Origin: an uncultured Streptomyces sp.
GTDB taxonomy: Bacteria; Actinomycetota; Actinomycetes; Streptomycetales; Streptomycetaceae
Reading direction: 5' to 3'
DNA: 64,000 nt
NCBI RefSeq assembly: GCF_947488945.1
Contig: NZ_CANLBS010000002.1
Location: 459,527 to 523,526 of the forward strand
Shown: positions 31,172-42,190 of the stretch, one piece after another
Numbering within the stretch: the stretch's first letter is position 1
Layout: the number at the start of each line of letters is the position of its first letter
Made by a program: the position numbers and the translations under genes
Notes under the pieces: generated by a model
What the model saw: the letters and a program-made list of their open reading frames with translations, nothing else
What the model was told of the DNA's origin: nothing
Database searches by the model: none

Positions 31172-31696
31172 ATGATGGTGGGCATGGCGGGCCTGGAAGG
31201 TGTGGAGCAGCCGCGACCGCGCAGCAGTGCGCCCGCGGCGAGGTGGACGTTGGCGGCGGAGGGTGAACAGGCCCTCGAAGTACTGGAGTTGTACGGAAAT
31301 CCGACCGAGGGAGAAGTTCGCCTCCCCTCGCTTCCGCAGTCCGCCGCAACTGCCCGGAGGGTCGCCGCCTGTGTGGTGCTGCGGCAGTGGAGGCTCTCCC
31401 CCCAGCTCGCCGAGTACGCGGTGTTACTCGTCTCCGAGCTGGTCGGCAACGCCGTGCGGCATACCGGAGCCCAGTACTTCGGTCTCCGGATGGAGCGCCG
31501 GCGGGGGATGATCCGCATCGGCGTGCGTGACCCGTCGCGCGGTCTGCCCTGCCTGATGCCGGTGGCGGAGATGGACGTCAGTGGACGGGGCCTCTTCCTG
31601 GTGGACAAGCTCTCCGACCGCTGGGGCGTGGACCTGCTGCCGCGCGGCAAGATCACCTGGTTCGAAATGCGGATCGCGGACCGCTCGGACCGCTGA
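31172..31696 (+). CDS. HATPase-type regulatory protein (anti-sigma/RsbW-like kinase)
   Basis: ATP-binding protein of 174 aa. The Bergerat fold has an N box in LVSELVGNAVRHTG and a G box in VSGRGLFLVDKLSDRWG. There is no sensor or phosphoacceptor domain, which is the layout of the many RsbW/SpoIIAB-like proteins of Streptomyces that bind sigma factors or anti-anti-sigma factors. The codon at 31424-31426 is TTA, so translation should depend on the bldA tRNA and rise late in growth. The exact start is uncertain (ATGs at 31172, 31175 and 31184). Confidence 0.85.
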   Translation: MMVGMAGLEGVEQPRPRSSAPAARWTLAAEGEQALEVLELYGNPTEGEVRLPSLPQSAATARRVAACVVLRQWRLSPQLAEYAVLLVSELVGNAVRHTGAQYFGLRMERRRGMIRIGVRDPSRGLPCLMPVAEMDVSGRGLFLVDKLSDRWGVDLLPRGKITWFEMRIADRSDR

Positions 31697-31710
31697 GCCG
31701 CCCCGTCGCC

Positions 31711-31755
31711 CGCCGGAGCCCGCCCCGCCGGAGCCCGCCCCGCCGGAGCCCTCGC
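31711..31755. repeat. 15-bp tandem repeat after the HATPase gene
   Basis: Nearly three copies of CGCCGGAGCCCGCCC directly after the stop codon; the last copy is imperfect. The unit length is a multiple of three but lies outside the reading frame's end. Probably slippage-prone noncoding DNA. Confidence 0.6.
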
Positions 31756-31822
31756 CGGGCAGGGCCGCCCCGTCGGTGCGGATCGCTCCGCCGGAGAGGG
31801 CTGCCCTCCTCCGGGATGCACA

Positions 31823-31863
31823 GAAGCCCCCGGCTCGCCGTCGTACGGCACCGCGGGGGCTTC
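31823..31863 (+). terminator. Hairpin downstream of the HATPase gene
   Basis: 10-bp perfect stem GAAGCCCCCG / CGGGGGCTTC with a 21-nt loop, 126 nt after the stop codon. A likely factor-independent terminator. Confidence 0.65.
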
Positions 31864-32012
31864 CTGGGGGGCCGTGGAATGGGGGGTGTGTCCACGGCCG
31901 CATGGTGACGACCGGCTCGGGTCAATAGCGGTCGTGGGTCCGACTATGGCAGAACGACGAAGGAAAACCAAGACGGCAAAAGGGGTATACCTTAACGATT
32001 CGGTATGAATCG

Positions 32013-32171
32013 ATGGCGAATCGAAGGTTGAGCGCGTCACGGGCCTGGCATTCTCTGTATAGGTATGAGCTTTCTTGGATGATTCGCAGAACTCTCGGCT
32101 CGGTGATGCTGGGGGAACAGCGGGGGAACGACTCCTTCGGCACGGCTGCGGCGGGTCTCATTCCTGCGTGA
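32013..32171 (+). CDS. Possible small ORF in the AT-rich island
   Basis: An ATG-started 52-aa frame with a basic, aromatic-rich first half (MANRRLSASRAWHSLYRYE) and a weakly hydrophobic middle (LSWMIRRTLGSVMLG). There is no good ribosome site, and third-position bias is weak. It is recorded because the region lacks another explanation. It could equally be a gene fragment or noncoding. Confidence 0.2.
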   Translation: MANRRLSASRAWHSLYRYELSWMIRRTLGSVMLGEQRGNDSFGTAAAGLIPA

Positions 32172-32385
32172 GGAGAGCCTCCGACGCCACGGGCCGGTAG
32201 GCGGCCGGAAACCGGCCGGGCGGGCCGCCGCCGGCATCCGGGCCAGTGCCGCGCCGGGCATGCTCGTACCGCCTCTGCGAGGGATGGTTCCGGTCATCGT
32301 CGTGGGCGAACGGCCGCCGCACAGGCGGCCGGTGCGGCCAGTTAATCTGACCTCCGTCAATCAAGCGTTACGAAGGGGCGGAAAA

Positions 32386-32601
32386 GTGGCGGACATCGAG
32401 TCGGCGCGCAAGGCGTTCGAGCGGTTCGACCTGGACGGCGACGGGCGCATCACCGCGGCCGAGTACAAGAGCGCCATGGCGCAGCTCGGTGACCCGTTCG
32501 TCACCGAGACGGTCGCCCAGGCGATCATCAACGCCCAGGACGGCAACAAGGACGGGCTGCTGAGCTTCGAGGAGTTCTGGGCCGTCCAGAACAAGGACTG
32601 A
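32386..32601 (+). CDS. Two-EF-hand calcium-binding mini-protein
   Basis: A 71-aa cytoplasmic protein made of two EF-hands: loop 1 DLDGDGRITAAE (about residues 15-26) and loop 2 DGNKDGLLSFEE (about residues 52-63). Asp residues stand at positions 1 and 5 and Glu at position 12, as needed for Ca2+. It is a half-calmodulin, like the small calcium-binding proteins known in streptomycetes. The GTG at 32386 has AAGGGG 8 nt upstream. The frame is open further upstream but without a signal peptide or known domain. It is convergent with the esterase, with a strong hairpin between. Confidence 0.92.
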   Translation: MADIESARKAFERFDLDGDGRITAAEYKSAMAQLGDPFVTETVAQAIINAQDGNKDGLLSFEEFWAVQNKD

Positions 32602-32638
32602 CCTTCGGGGTAGCGTCCCCGGGGCCCGCGCGCCGGGA

Positions 32639-32669
32639 GCGCGGCGGCCGTGCACACCGGCCGCCGCGC
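32639..32669. terminator. Bidirectional hairpin (EF-hand gene / esterase)
   Basis: Perfect 12-bp stem GCGCGGCGGCCG / CGGCCGCCGCGC with a 7-nt loop, midway between the convergent stops at 32601 and 32679. Confidence 0.8.
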
Positions 32670-32678
32670 CCGCGCGCG

Positions 32679-34196
32679 TCACCCCTCCGCGCGCCAGTCC
32701 TCCGCCCGTCGGCCCTCCGCGCGGTACGGGGCCCAGCCGTGCAGTTCGTCGTCGCGCGGGGCGTTCACCACCGACGGGGCGTCCGGGCCGAACAGCATCA
32801 CCGGGCGGCTCGCGTCCCAGGCCGGCCAGCCGGGATCGCCGGTGGCGGCGAACCGCACCCACGCCGTGTGCATGGCGTCCGCCAGTTCCTGCGGGGCGTC
32901 CGGCCCGGTCAGCGCGACCGCGTCCGGGTGGGCGAGGGTGTCGAAGACGAAGCCGATCTCCAGTGCGTGGCAGGCGCCGAGCCGCCGCACGGGGGAGGGC
33001 CAGCCGAACTCGTAGACATGGGTGGTCGCCGACGGGGCCCGCAGCCGGGCGTCGGCGAGGCGGTTGAGCGGAACCCGCAGCAGCAGATCGGTCGCGACGG
33101 CCCCGAGCAGCTCGCCCGGTGCGGCGCCGGGGCGGTTGGCCCGGTAGACGGCGGCGGTGGCGCGGGGGACCTTGAACTTCAGCAGCGCCAGGCGCAGTTG
33201 CAGCCCGCTCAGCCGCTCGGCGAGCCCGCTCGGCACGAACCAGAGCCGGTACTCCTCACTGGTCGTGCCCATCAGCAGACCGATGCCGGCCGCCGCGCCG
33301 TCTGCGAGGGCGCGCGCCGGATCGCGCGGCAGCAACTCGCCGTCCACCACGATCTGGAAGGCGTTCCGGCCGGTCAGCGGGTTGCCCCCGGCCGTCACCG
33401 AGCCCTGGGCGGCCAGCAGCGCACCGGGGTCGACGGCGGCCAGCGCGGCGGCGGTGGCGGGCACCCCCAGCCGATCGGCGATCAGCGCCGTGAGGCGCCG
33501 ACCGCGCCCGGGTGGGACCGCGCCGGGCGCGCCGCTCTGCAGCACCGCCCGCCGGAACAGCCCGGCCGCCGCCGGGGAGGCCAGCAGGGCCCCGACGCTG
33601 ATCGCCCCCGCCGACTCCCCGGCGACGGTCACCCGCCCCGGATCGCCGCCGAACGCGGCGATGTTGTCCCGCACCCACTCCAGCGCGGCGAGCTGGTCCC
33701 GCAGTCCGAGGTTGGCGGGCGCGTCGGGGAAGACCCCGAACCCCTCGATGCCCAGGCGGTAGTTGACGGACACCAGGACGATCCCGTCGCGGGCGAACGC
33801 CGTGCCGTCGTAGACGGGCACCGCCGAGGAACCGTGCAGCAGCGAACCGCCGTGGACCCACACCAGCACCGGCAGTCCGGACGCGGCCGTGTCCGGGGTC
33901 CACACGTTCAGGTTCAGCCAGCCGTCGCCCGGCACCGAGGGGTCCGGCAGCAGGGTGTCCAGCGGTGGGGCGTACGGGTGCTTGGGGGCGGTCGGGCCGT
34001 ACGCGACGGCCTCCCGCACTCCCGTCCACGGCTCGGGCGGCTCCGGCGCCCGGAACCGGCGCTCCCCGACCGGCGGGGCCGCGTAGGGGATGCCCCGGAA
34101 GACCGACACCCCCCGTTCCCGCACCCCCCGCACCGCGCCCGCCGTGGTGGTGGCCTGCGGGGACGCCTCGTGCGGCCAGGTGCGTGTCTCGGACAT
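32679..34196 (-). CDS. Type B carboxylesterase
   Basis: Alpha/beta hydrolase of 505 aa in the carboxylesterase/para-nitrobenzyl esterase family. [16 protein letters not shown] opens the fold and [15 protein letters not shown] is the oxyanion hole. The nucleophile Ser is in [17 protein letters not shown], and the His region is [13 protein letters not shown]. No signal peptide from the ATG at 34196, so it is probably cytoplasmic. The true substrate is unknown. The 5' end of the open frame beyond 34196 does not resemble the family. Confidence 0.93.
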   Translation of the reverse strand: MSETRTWPHEASPQATTTAGAVRGVRERGVSVFRGIPYAAPPVGERRFRAPEPPEPWTGVREAVAYGPTAPKHPYAPPLDTLLPDPSVPGDGWLNLNVWTPDTAASGLPVLVWVHGGSLLHGSSAVPVYDGTAFARDGIVLVSVNYRLGIEGFGVFPDAPANLGLRDQLAALEWVRDNIAAFGGDPGRVTVAGESAGAISVGALLASPAAAGLFRRAVLQSGAPGAVPPGRGRRLTALIADRLGVPATAAALAAVDPGALLAAQGSVTAGGNPLTGRNAFQIVVDGELLPRDPARALADGAAAGIGLLMGTTSEEYRLWFVPSGLAERLSGLQLRLALLKFKVPRATAAVYRANRPGAAPGELLGAVATDLLLRVPLNRLADARLRAPSATTHVYEFGWPSPVRRLGACHALEIGFVFDTLAHPDAVALTGPDAPQELADAMHTAWVRFAATGDPGWPAWDASRPVMLFGPDAPSVVNAPRDDELHGWAPYRAEGRRAEDWRAEG

Positions 34197-34381
34197 CGGG
34201 TGTATCCGTCCCTTCGCGTACGGCAAGTGGCACCGCCTGCCGGCGGACGGACGTCCGGCGAGGACCCCGGCGGTACGCCACGCCTTCAGCATGCGGGACA
34301 CGGAGCCACGGGGCACCGGGTGTGCGGAGGTCCGCGTGTCCGGAAGGGTGGAGGGCCGTGGAGCGCGTCCGCCGCCGGAAC

Positions 34382-34420
34382 GCACCGCGCCCGCCCCGGT
34401 GGCCGGGGCGGGCGCGGTGC
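34382..34420 (-). terminator. Terminator after the PGRP amidase
   Basis: Perfect 18-bp stem (arms 34382-34399 and 34403-34420) with a 3-nt loop, 41 nt beyond the amidase stop and upstream of the esterase gene. It insulates the two leftward genes. Confidence 0.85.
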
Positions 34421-34460
34421 CGTGTGGCGCTCCTTCAGGCGGTGCTCCTTCAGGGCGTCG

Positions 34461-36764
34461 CTACTTCAGGTACACCAGGCCGTCGGTGGTGATGGCGGGA
34501 CGGCCCGAGGTGCCGACCACGACGAGCTTCACCGTGTGGGCGCCGTTGGTGGCCCAGGAGGTGGTCCACAGCGCGTCGCGGTACTTGGTGGTCGACGACT
34601 TCAGGTCCACGGTCGCCTTCTTCACCCCGTCCACGTAGACGTACACCTGGCCGGAGGTCGAGGCCCGCGAGACCACCAGGGCGGCGGAACGGCCGGTGAA
34701 CGTCCAGGTCATGGTCGCGTTCTTGGCCGAGCTGCTGTACGACTTGCCGCCGAGGTAGCTGCTGGAGGACTTGGTGGTCCAGGTGCCCGTCCGCTTGGCC
34801 GACGACTCCTGGAGGATCACCGGGGTGCCGGTGACGGAGGCCGTCGCGGTGTTCCCGGCCCGGTCGTACGCCGTGGTGTTCCAGGCCGTGGCCGCACCGG
34901 ACTTGGCGGTGTGCGAGGCGCTGAGCACGGTCGGACCGTAGGTCTTGGCCACCGGAGCGGTGAGCCGCACCTCCTTGAGCGCGACCGCGTCCGCCGCCTT
35001 CCACTTCAGGGTCAGCGGTACGGCAGTCGTGTTGACCGTTCCGGTGCGCAGCGCCAGGGACGGCTTGGCGGAGAACGTCGGCGCCGTCCGGTCGGCGACG
35101 ACCGTGGCGGCCGCCGAGGTCGCCGTCCTGCCCGACTGGTGGGTGGCCCGGACCTGCACCTTGTGGGTGCCGACCGCGAGCGTGGCGCTGCCCGAGGTGG
35201 TGGAGCCCGTGCCGGTGGTGACGACCTTGCCGTCCACCAGGAGTTCGTACTTCGTCAGGAAGACCGCGGGCGTGGTCGAGGTCCACGAGACCTTGACGGC
35301 AGACTTGGTGTAGTGGGTGGTGCCGGAGGTGGAGCCGCCGGTGATCGAGGAGACCGTGAGACCGGTCGGAGGGCCCGCCGCCAGGGAACGGATCGATCCC
35401 AGCTGCCCGTAGAGGGCGGCGCCGGGGCACTCGGTGTTGAAGCCGTCACGGTGGCCCGAGATACGGCTGAAGGTGTAGTTCTGGCCGGCCGTGTACGACT
35501 TCCCGGTGCCGCTGGACTGGGTCGCGCCGGCCGTCAGCGCGACGGTGCCCGCCGGGTCGGCCTTGTACTGCCCGAGCTTCCAGGCGGCGAGCCGCGCGAC
35601 CGCCGTGGTCGCCGCCGCCGGGGCCTTCGTGGTGCCCGTGTACATCCCGATCACGGCGATGCCCGCGGTGTCCCGGTTGAAGCCGTAGGTGTGCGCGCCC
35701 ATGACCGGCCGGTCCACGCCGCCCTTGCGGCCCTCGAAGACGGTGCCGCACTTGTCGACGATGAAGTTGTAACCGAGGTCCTTCCAGCCGTTCGACTTCA
35801 CGTGGAAGGCGTGCAGCGAGCGCACGATCGCGGCGGACTGGGAGCAGGTGTAGTCGTTGGTCCCCGCGGTGTGGTGGACGAAGACCGCCTTGACCGAGTC
35901 GAGGTAGTCGGGCGCCTCGTCGTTGAGCGACTCGTCGGCCTGCCAGCCGGCGCGCGACACGATCGGCGGCTTCGGCACGGTCGAGGCGGGCCCGGTCGGC
36001 GACGCGGTCGGCGTGGGCGTGGGCGTCGGCGTCGTGGGCGCGGGCGTGGTCGGGGTCGCCGGGGGAGTGGTGGGCGGCTCCGGGGACTCGGTGGTCGGGG
36101 TCGGAGCGGGCTCCTCGGTCACCTCCTCGGCCGGCGCGCTCGTCGAGGCACCGGCGTCGGGCAGCGTGTCCTCGGTCGGCGTGGCGGACGGCGACCCGCT
36201 CTCGCCGTCCTCGGCCGGGCCCTCGGCCAACGCGGCGGAGAAGGCGGCCGGTTCGGCGTCCGAGGACGAGCCCGTGCCGGGGTCGACGGTGTCCAGCCGC
36301 AGCCCGGCGGGGAGCCCGGCGGCGGAGCTGCCGCCCTTGGTGACGCGGACCTCGACGCCGTCGGAGGGACCGACCCAGCGGGGCTCGGTGGAACCGCGGA
36401 CACCGGCGCGGCCGGTCTCCGTGCGTCCGTCCATCTCGGTTTCGAGGGTCAGCCAGTCCGACCAACCGCCGGTCGCCACCGACCGGGTGCGCGCCTCCAC
36501 GGTGCCGGTCACCTTCGCCGCGGGGTCGGTCCAGGTGACCCCCAGCAGGCTGAACGGGTCGGTGTCGCGGCGCTCCAGCGCGGCGGAGCCACCGTCCGCG
36601 GCGACCTTCAGCGACGCCTCGTGCACATCGGCCTCGACCGGCCCGGACTTCGCGTCCGCGGGGGCGCCGTCCGTGTCCCCGGTCACCCCCTGGAACACCA
36701 GGACACCCGCCACGGCTGCCGTGGTGACGGCAGCGGTGGCCCAGACTCTTCGCTTCGTGAGCAT
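34461..36764 (-). CDS. Secreted PGRP-type N-acetylmuramoyl-L-alanine amidase, multidomain
   Basis: Exported protein of 767 aa. A signal peptide (MLTKRRVWATAAVTTAAVAG) leads into a ~220-residue N-terminal region. A Thr/Pro-rich linker of repeated PTPTPTP-like units follows (about residues 240-265). The PGRP/amidase_2 domain has zinc ligands in VFVHHTAGTND and ISGHRDGFNTECPG. Two Ig-like domains and a C-terminal beta domain follow. It should cleave the muramyl-alanine bond of peptidoglycan outside the cell. It is leftward and monocistronic, with a very strong terminator. It is longer than most bacterial PGRP amidases because of the beta-rich C-terminus. Confidence 0.93.
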   Translation of the reverse strand: MLTKRRVWATAAVTTAAVAGVLVFQGVTGDTDGAPADAKSGPVEADVHEASLKVAADGGSAALERRDTDPFSLLGVTWTDPAAKVTGTVEARTRSVATGGWSDWLTLETEMDGRTETGRAGVRGSTEPRWVGPSDGVEVRVTKGGSSAAGLPAGLRLDTVDPGTGSSSDAEPAAFSAALAEGPAEDGESGSPSATPTEDTLPDAGASTSAPAEEVTEEPAPTPTTESPEPPTTPPATPTTPAPTTPTPTPTPTASPTGPASTVPKPPIVSRAGWQADESLNDEAPDYLDSVKAVFVHHTAGTNDYTCSQSAAIVRSLHAFHVKSNGWKDLGYNFIVDKCGTVFEGRKGGVDRPVMGAHTYGFNRDTAGIAVIGMYTGTTKAPAAATTAVARLAAWKLGQYKADPAGTVALTAGATQSSGTGKSYTAGQNYTFSRISGHRDGFNTECPGAALYGQLGSIRSLAAGPPTGLTVSSITGGSTSGTTHYTKSAVKVSWTSTTPAVFLTKYELLVDGKVVTTGTGSTTSGSATLAVGTHKVQVRATHQSGRTATSAAATVVADRTAPTFSAKPSLALRTGTVNTTAVPLTLKWKAADAVALKEVRLTAPVAKTYGPTVLSASHTAKSGAATAWNTTAYDRAGNTATASVTGTPVILQESSAKRTGTWTTKSSSSYLGGKSYSSSAKNATMTWTFTGRSAALVVSRASTSGQVYVYVDGVKKATVDLKSSTTKYRDALWTTSWATNGAHTVKLVVVGTSGRPAITTDGLVYLK

Positions 36765-37091
36765 GTGCGATTCCCCCCCAGGGACACAAGACGACCGGAT
36801 CCGGCACTCCGCCGACCTGCGGTGCACGGGCCCGGCGCGTGGCGGGGGCCCGTCCGGGTCGATGACCGGAAGTGCCGAGTGCGACAGTCTCGCACAGGAG
36901 GGGTGCGTGGGACGCGGCGCACGGGCGACGTGCGGGCGTCCGGAACATGGCCGCCGGGCGAACCGCCGCGGGCCGCGGGCGGGCGGACCGGCGGCGGCTC
37001 CGGCTGCGGCCCGGCCGTGCACCGGCCATGGCGGGCCGCCACCGCCGTCGGGCCCCGCTCCCGCCCGCGCCCCCGCGCGGCCCGCACGGTG
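36765..37091 (-). other. Terpene synthase-amidase intergenic region
   Basis: 327 bp between two leftward genes, extremely GC-rich. It should contain the amidase promoter, and the run of C just before 36780 is its G-rich ribosome site. I see no other definable element. Confidence 0.45.
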
Positions 37092-38705
<1,614 letters not shown>

Positions 38706-40781
38706 GTGCCGGACGCCGATGAGCCCTCGGCCGGACCGCCGGACGGTCCGGTGACCCCGGCCCTGCTGGACGCGCTGGCGACCGCCGACGCCATCCGCAC
38801 CTACGTGGTCGACCGCGATCTGCGCATCGTCCGGGCCGGCGGCCTCACCCTCCGGGCCACGCCCGAGCCGCTGCGCGACCGCCTCCTCAGCGAGGAGTAC
38901 GAACTCGACGACCCCCAGGCCCTGTCGCGCGCCCTCGCCGCGCCGAACGGCACCGCACCCGCCCCGGCCGGGTCCGTCCGGGGCCGCCGCACCGACGAGG
39001 ACGGCCGCGACCGCACCTTCGCCGTCGCCTTCCACCCGCTGCCCGGTGACACCACGGGACCCGGCGGCACCCCCGGCGCGCTGCTGGTGCTGGCCGCCGA
39101 CGTGACCCGGCGGGAGCGGGCCCGCTCCCGCGCCGCCGCACTGGACGCCGTGCGCGAACGCGTCGGGCAGTCCCTCGACCTCGCCACCACCTGCGAGGAC
39201 CTGGTCGACGCCCTGGTGCCCCGGTTCGCCGACATCGCCGTCGTCGAGATCGTCGACGACGCCCTGCACGGCGCCGACGCCCCGGAGGCGCCGCCCTCGC
39301 GCGGCACCCCGCTGCGCCGCATCGCCTTCCGCGGCCCCCGGGGCACCGCCGGGGCCGCGCACCCGCTCGGCGACGTACGGGAGATGCCGCACCCCACCCC
39401 GTACGCCCTCGCGCTCGGCGACCTCCGGCCCCGACTGGTCACCCTGGGACCGGACACCCCTTGGTACCCGTCCGACCCCGACCGGGCGCGCGCCATCGAG
39501 GAGTTCGGCGCCCACTCGCTGATCGTGGTGCCTCTCGCGCTGCGCGGGACCGCCCTCGGCATCCTCAGCTTCTACCGCTGCGGCGGCAGCGAGCCGTACG
39601 ACGGGAGCGACCTCGCCTTCGCCGCGACCCTCGCCGCGCACACCGCGCTCAGCGTGGACAACGCCCGCCGCTACGAACGCGACCACAGCATCGCCTCCAC
39701 CGTGCAGCGCCGGCTGCTTCCCCCCGGGACCAGTACGCCGGTCGCCGTGGAGACCGCCCACGTCTACCTGCCCGGCCGCAACAGCGGATGCTGGTTCGAC
39801 GCCATCCCGCTCTCCGGCGCCCGGACCGCCCTGGTGGTCGGACGGGTCGACGGCCACGGGGTGCAGGCCGCCACCACCATGGGCCAACTCCGCACCGCCG
39901 TACGCACCCTGGCCGCCCTCGACCTGCCGCCCGCCGAACTCCTGGCCCACCTCGGTGACACCACCGCCCACCTCGCCGCCGAACGCGCGGCGCTGCCCCT
40001 AGGCGACTCCCTGCGCCACCGCCCTCTCGTCGCGACCTGCCTCTACGGTGTCTACGACCCGTTCACCCGGATCTGGACCGTGGGACGGGCCGGTCACTCC
40101 CTCCCGCACGTCACCCGCCCGGACGGCACCCCTCAGGAGTACCCCGCCCCCGAAGGCCCCCCGCTGGGCTCCTCCGAGGGGACGCCCTTCGTCACCACCG
40201 ACATCCCGCTGGAGCCCGGCAGTCTCCTCGTCCTGCACAGCGGCAGCCGCAACCTGGAAGCCCGCTCCGGCACCCGGCCGGTCGACGAGGTACTGGCCCC
40301 GGCCGGCCGCAGCCTCCGCGAGATCGGCGACGCGATCATCTACAACTACCCCGCCGACGCCCACCCGGACGGTGCGGTCCTGCTGCTGGCCCGGCCGTCC
40401 GAGGTCGCCCCGGACCGGGCCGTCACCGTCCGGCTGCCGGACGACGAGAGCGCCCCCTCCGAAGCCCGCACCCTGGTCCGCGCCCACCTGACTGGCTGGA
40501 ACATCCCCAAGGACGTGCTGTACGCCGTCGAACTCATCGTCAGCGAACTCGTCACCAACGCCGTCCGTTACGGCACCCCGCCGCTCTCCTTCCGGCTGAT
40601 CCGCACCCACGTCCTCACCTGCGAGGTGCGCGACCACAGTTCCACCACCCCCCACCTCCGCCACGCCCGCACCGGCGACGAGGGCGGCCGGGGCCTGTTC
40701 ATCATGTCCCAGCTCGCGACGAGCTGGGGCACCCGCTACACGGCCGACGCGAAGATCGTCTGGGCCGAGGTGGAGCTGTAG
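38706..40781 (+). CDS. PAS-GAF-SpoIIE phosphatase with C-terminal HATPase domain
   Basis: Signalling protein of 691 aa. Domains in order: a PAS-like N-terminus (IRTYVVDRDLRIVRAGG, about 25-130); GAF (about 150-320, with LIVVPLALRGTALGILSFYR); PP2C/SpoIIE phosphatase (about 335-555, with VVGRVDGHGVQAATTMGQL and VGRAGHSLP); and an RsbW-like HATPase (about 565-691, with SELVTNAVRYG and GGRGLFIMSQLATSWG). Such fusions both phosphorylate and dephosphorylate anti-anti-sigma factors. The GTG at 38706 has AAGGGCGG 7-8 nt upstream. No sigma factor or anti-sigma partner is adjacent. Confidence 0.9.
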   Translation: MPDADEPSAGPPDGPVTPALLDALATADAIRTYVVDRDLRIVRAGGLTLRATPEPLRDRLLSEEYELDDPQALSRALAAPNGTAPAPAGSVRGRRTDEDGRDRTFAVAFHPLPGDTTGPGGTPGALLVLAADVTRRERARSRAAALDAVRERVGQSLDLATTCEDLVDALVPRFADIAVVEIVDDALHGADAPEAPPSRGTPLRRIAFRGPRGTAGAAHPLGDVREMPHPTPYALALGDLRPRLVTLGPDTPWYPSDPDRARAIEEFGAHSLIVVPLALRGTALGILSFYRCGGSEPYDGSDLAFAATLAAHTALSVDNARRYERDHSIASTVQRRLLPPGTSTPVAVETAHVYLPGRNSGCWFDAIPLSGARTALVVGRVDGHGVQAATTMGQLRTAVRTLAALDLPPAELLAHLGDTTAHLAAERAALPLGDSLRHRPLVATCLYGVYDPFTRIWTVGRAGHSLPHVTRPDGTPQEYPAPEGPPLGSSEGTPFVTTDIPLEPGSLLVLHSGSRNLEARSGTRPVDEVLAPAGRSLREIGDAIIYNYPADAHPDGAVLLLARPSEVAPDRAVTVRLPDDESAPSEARTLVRAHLTGWNIPKDVLYAVELIVSELVTNAVRYGTPPLSFRLIRTHVLTCEVRDHSSTTPHLRHARTGDEGGRGLFIMSQLATSWGTRYTADAKIVWAEVEL

Positions 40782-41044
40782 GGGGCCGCGGCGCGAAGCG
40801 GCCCTCCGCCGCGGTGCCTCAGGCGCCCCCGGTGCTCCGACCGAGGCCGCGGCCCGTACGCGTACCTGCCGGCGCCGGCGGGGCGCTTCCGGGGGCCGCC
40901 GGACTCCGGAACCGTCCCTCAGCGGCCCGAAGCCGGGCCCTAAGAAGACCCGAAGCTGGTCCGAAGGCATATGCCCCACAGTGGGAACATGCTCGGAAAA
41001 AGGGCTCGGACCAGCAGGGCGGCGAGGGCGTGAGAGGGATGCAC

Positions 41045-41659
41045 ATGGATGACCAGGTCGACAAGTTAAGACTGGTGATCATCGTCGGCGCGGCCAGGGA
41101 CGACCGGTTCGGCCTCGCCGCGGCCGAGTGGCTCGGGGCTCGCGCCCGGTCGCGCCAGGACTTCGAGGTCGACGTCATCGATCTCGCCACGGCGTGGCTG
41201 CCGGACCTCATGGGAGCCGATCCCGCCGCTCCGCTGCCCTCGGCGGTGCGCGACCTCTCGCCGTGGCTGGCCGCCGCGGACGCGTTCGCCGTCGTGACGC
41301 AGGAATACCGCTTCGGCTGTCCTGCGTCACTGAAGAACGCGATCGACTGGTACGACATGGAATGGCATGCCAAGCCGGTCGGCTTCGTGTGTTACGGCGG
41401 CGCCTCCGGCGGACTCTGTGCCGTCGGCCAGCTCCGGCAGGTCTTCGCCGAAACTCACGCGGTGACTCTTCAGGAGACGGTCAGCTTCCACCACTACCAG
41501 CAGTGTCGGGGCGACCGTGGGCAGCTCCTGGAGACCGAGGACTGTCGGCGGGACGCCATCGCCCTGCTCGACCGGCTCGCCTGGTGGGCCCATGCGTTGA
41601 GCCGAGCCCGTCGCAACGAGCCGTACGACCACCCCAGACTCGCGACGGCCGAGGACTGA
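41045..41659 (+). CDS. NADPH-dependent FMN reductase
   Basis: Flavodoxin-like NAD(P)H:FMN reductase (204 aa) with the FMN phosphate loop VGAARDDRFG in place of the usual GSxR loop. VTQEYRFGCPASLKNAIDWYDMEW (family ExNxSxPxxLKNAIDW) and FVCYGGASGG follow. ATG at 41045 is chosen for the GAGAGGG site 7 nt upstream; a second ATG six bases earlier is too close to it. It could feed reduced FMN to the flavin monooxygenase at 50636 and may mark the left edge of the cluster. A housekeeping quinone- or azo-reductase role is the alternative. Confidence 0.87.
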   Translation: MDDQVDKLRLVIIVGAARDDRFGLAAAEWLGARARSRQDFEVDVIDLATAWLPDLMGADPAAPLPSAVRDLSPWLAAADAFAVVTQEYRFGCPASLKNAIDWYDMEWHAKPVGFVCYGGASGGLCAVGQLRQVFAETHAVTLQETVSFHHYQQCRGDRGQLLETEDCRRDAIALLDRLAWWAHALSRARRNEPYDHPRLATAED

Positions 41660-42190
41660 CCCGAGGAGGACCGGAAGTGGGCAGGACCGACGTGAGGAAT
41701 GGCAGGGACATGGAAAACACCCGTTTCCGGCAGTGCGGCCGGCCGGCGCCGTCGGCTCCCCGCCCGGTCCGTACACCGTGCCCGAGCGGTGCGGCGGGAG
41801 CACGCACACCGCTGTCGCACCGCCCGTCCGACGCCGCGGACGTCCTGGTGAAGCGGCTTCCGGTCTGCCAGGACCGGCGGAAGGAGGCAGCGCAGGGCGG
41901 CGATCCCGACCTCTGTACGCGGATGGTCGACCAGCCCGCACCGACGGCCGACGGGGCCCCGGCCCCGTACCGCCGGCAGGACGATCCGGTGCGGAACATA
42001 CGTCTCACGACGCCCGCGGGCGACGCCGGTCCGGCCGTGCCGGCCGCGTCGGTCGCGGGCCGGACACCACAGACGGACCAGGACAACGAGGTCCCGGTCC
42101 TCTCCGGAGGGCACTTCTTTCTGAGTGAGCGGCTGCACGAGGTGAGCACGGTCGTGCTGGGCCGCTTGACCGCAGTGACAGGGGATAGCA
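41660..42190. other. Gap between FMN reductase and first SARP gene
   Basis: 531 bp. It contains the candidate ORF at 41677, which has a strong ribosome site but a Pro/Arg-rich sequence, and the leader of the SARP gene. No repeat of the heptamer type bound by SARP proteins was recognised by eye. Confidence 0.4.

Larger units (their letters stand above)
31697..32385. other. Intergenic region with an AT-richer island
   Basis: No established gene in 689 bp. It holds the 15-bp repeat and hairpin listed separately. From about 31920 to 32170 follows a stretch clearly richer in A/T than its neighbours (for example AAAACCAAGACGGCAAAAGG and TATACCTTAACGATT). A 52-codon ORF starts at 32013. The island may be a promoter/leader region or a remnant of acquired DNA. 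Confidence 0.5.

Noticed and set aside
31581..31928. Pro/Glu-repeat frame over the 15-bp repeats
   Set aside because: The repeat unit keeps any frame open; no start signal, and it overlaps the HATPase gene out of frame.
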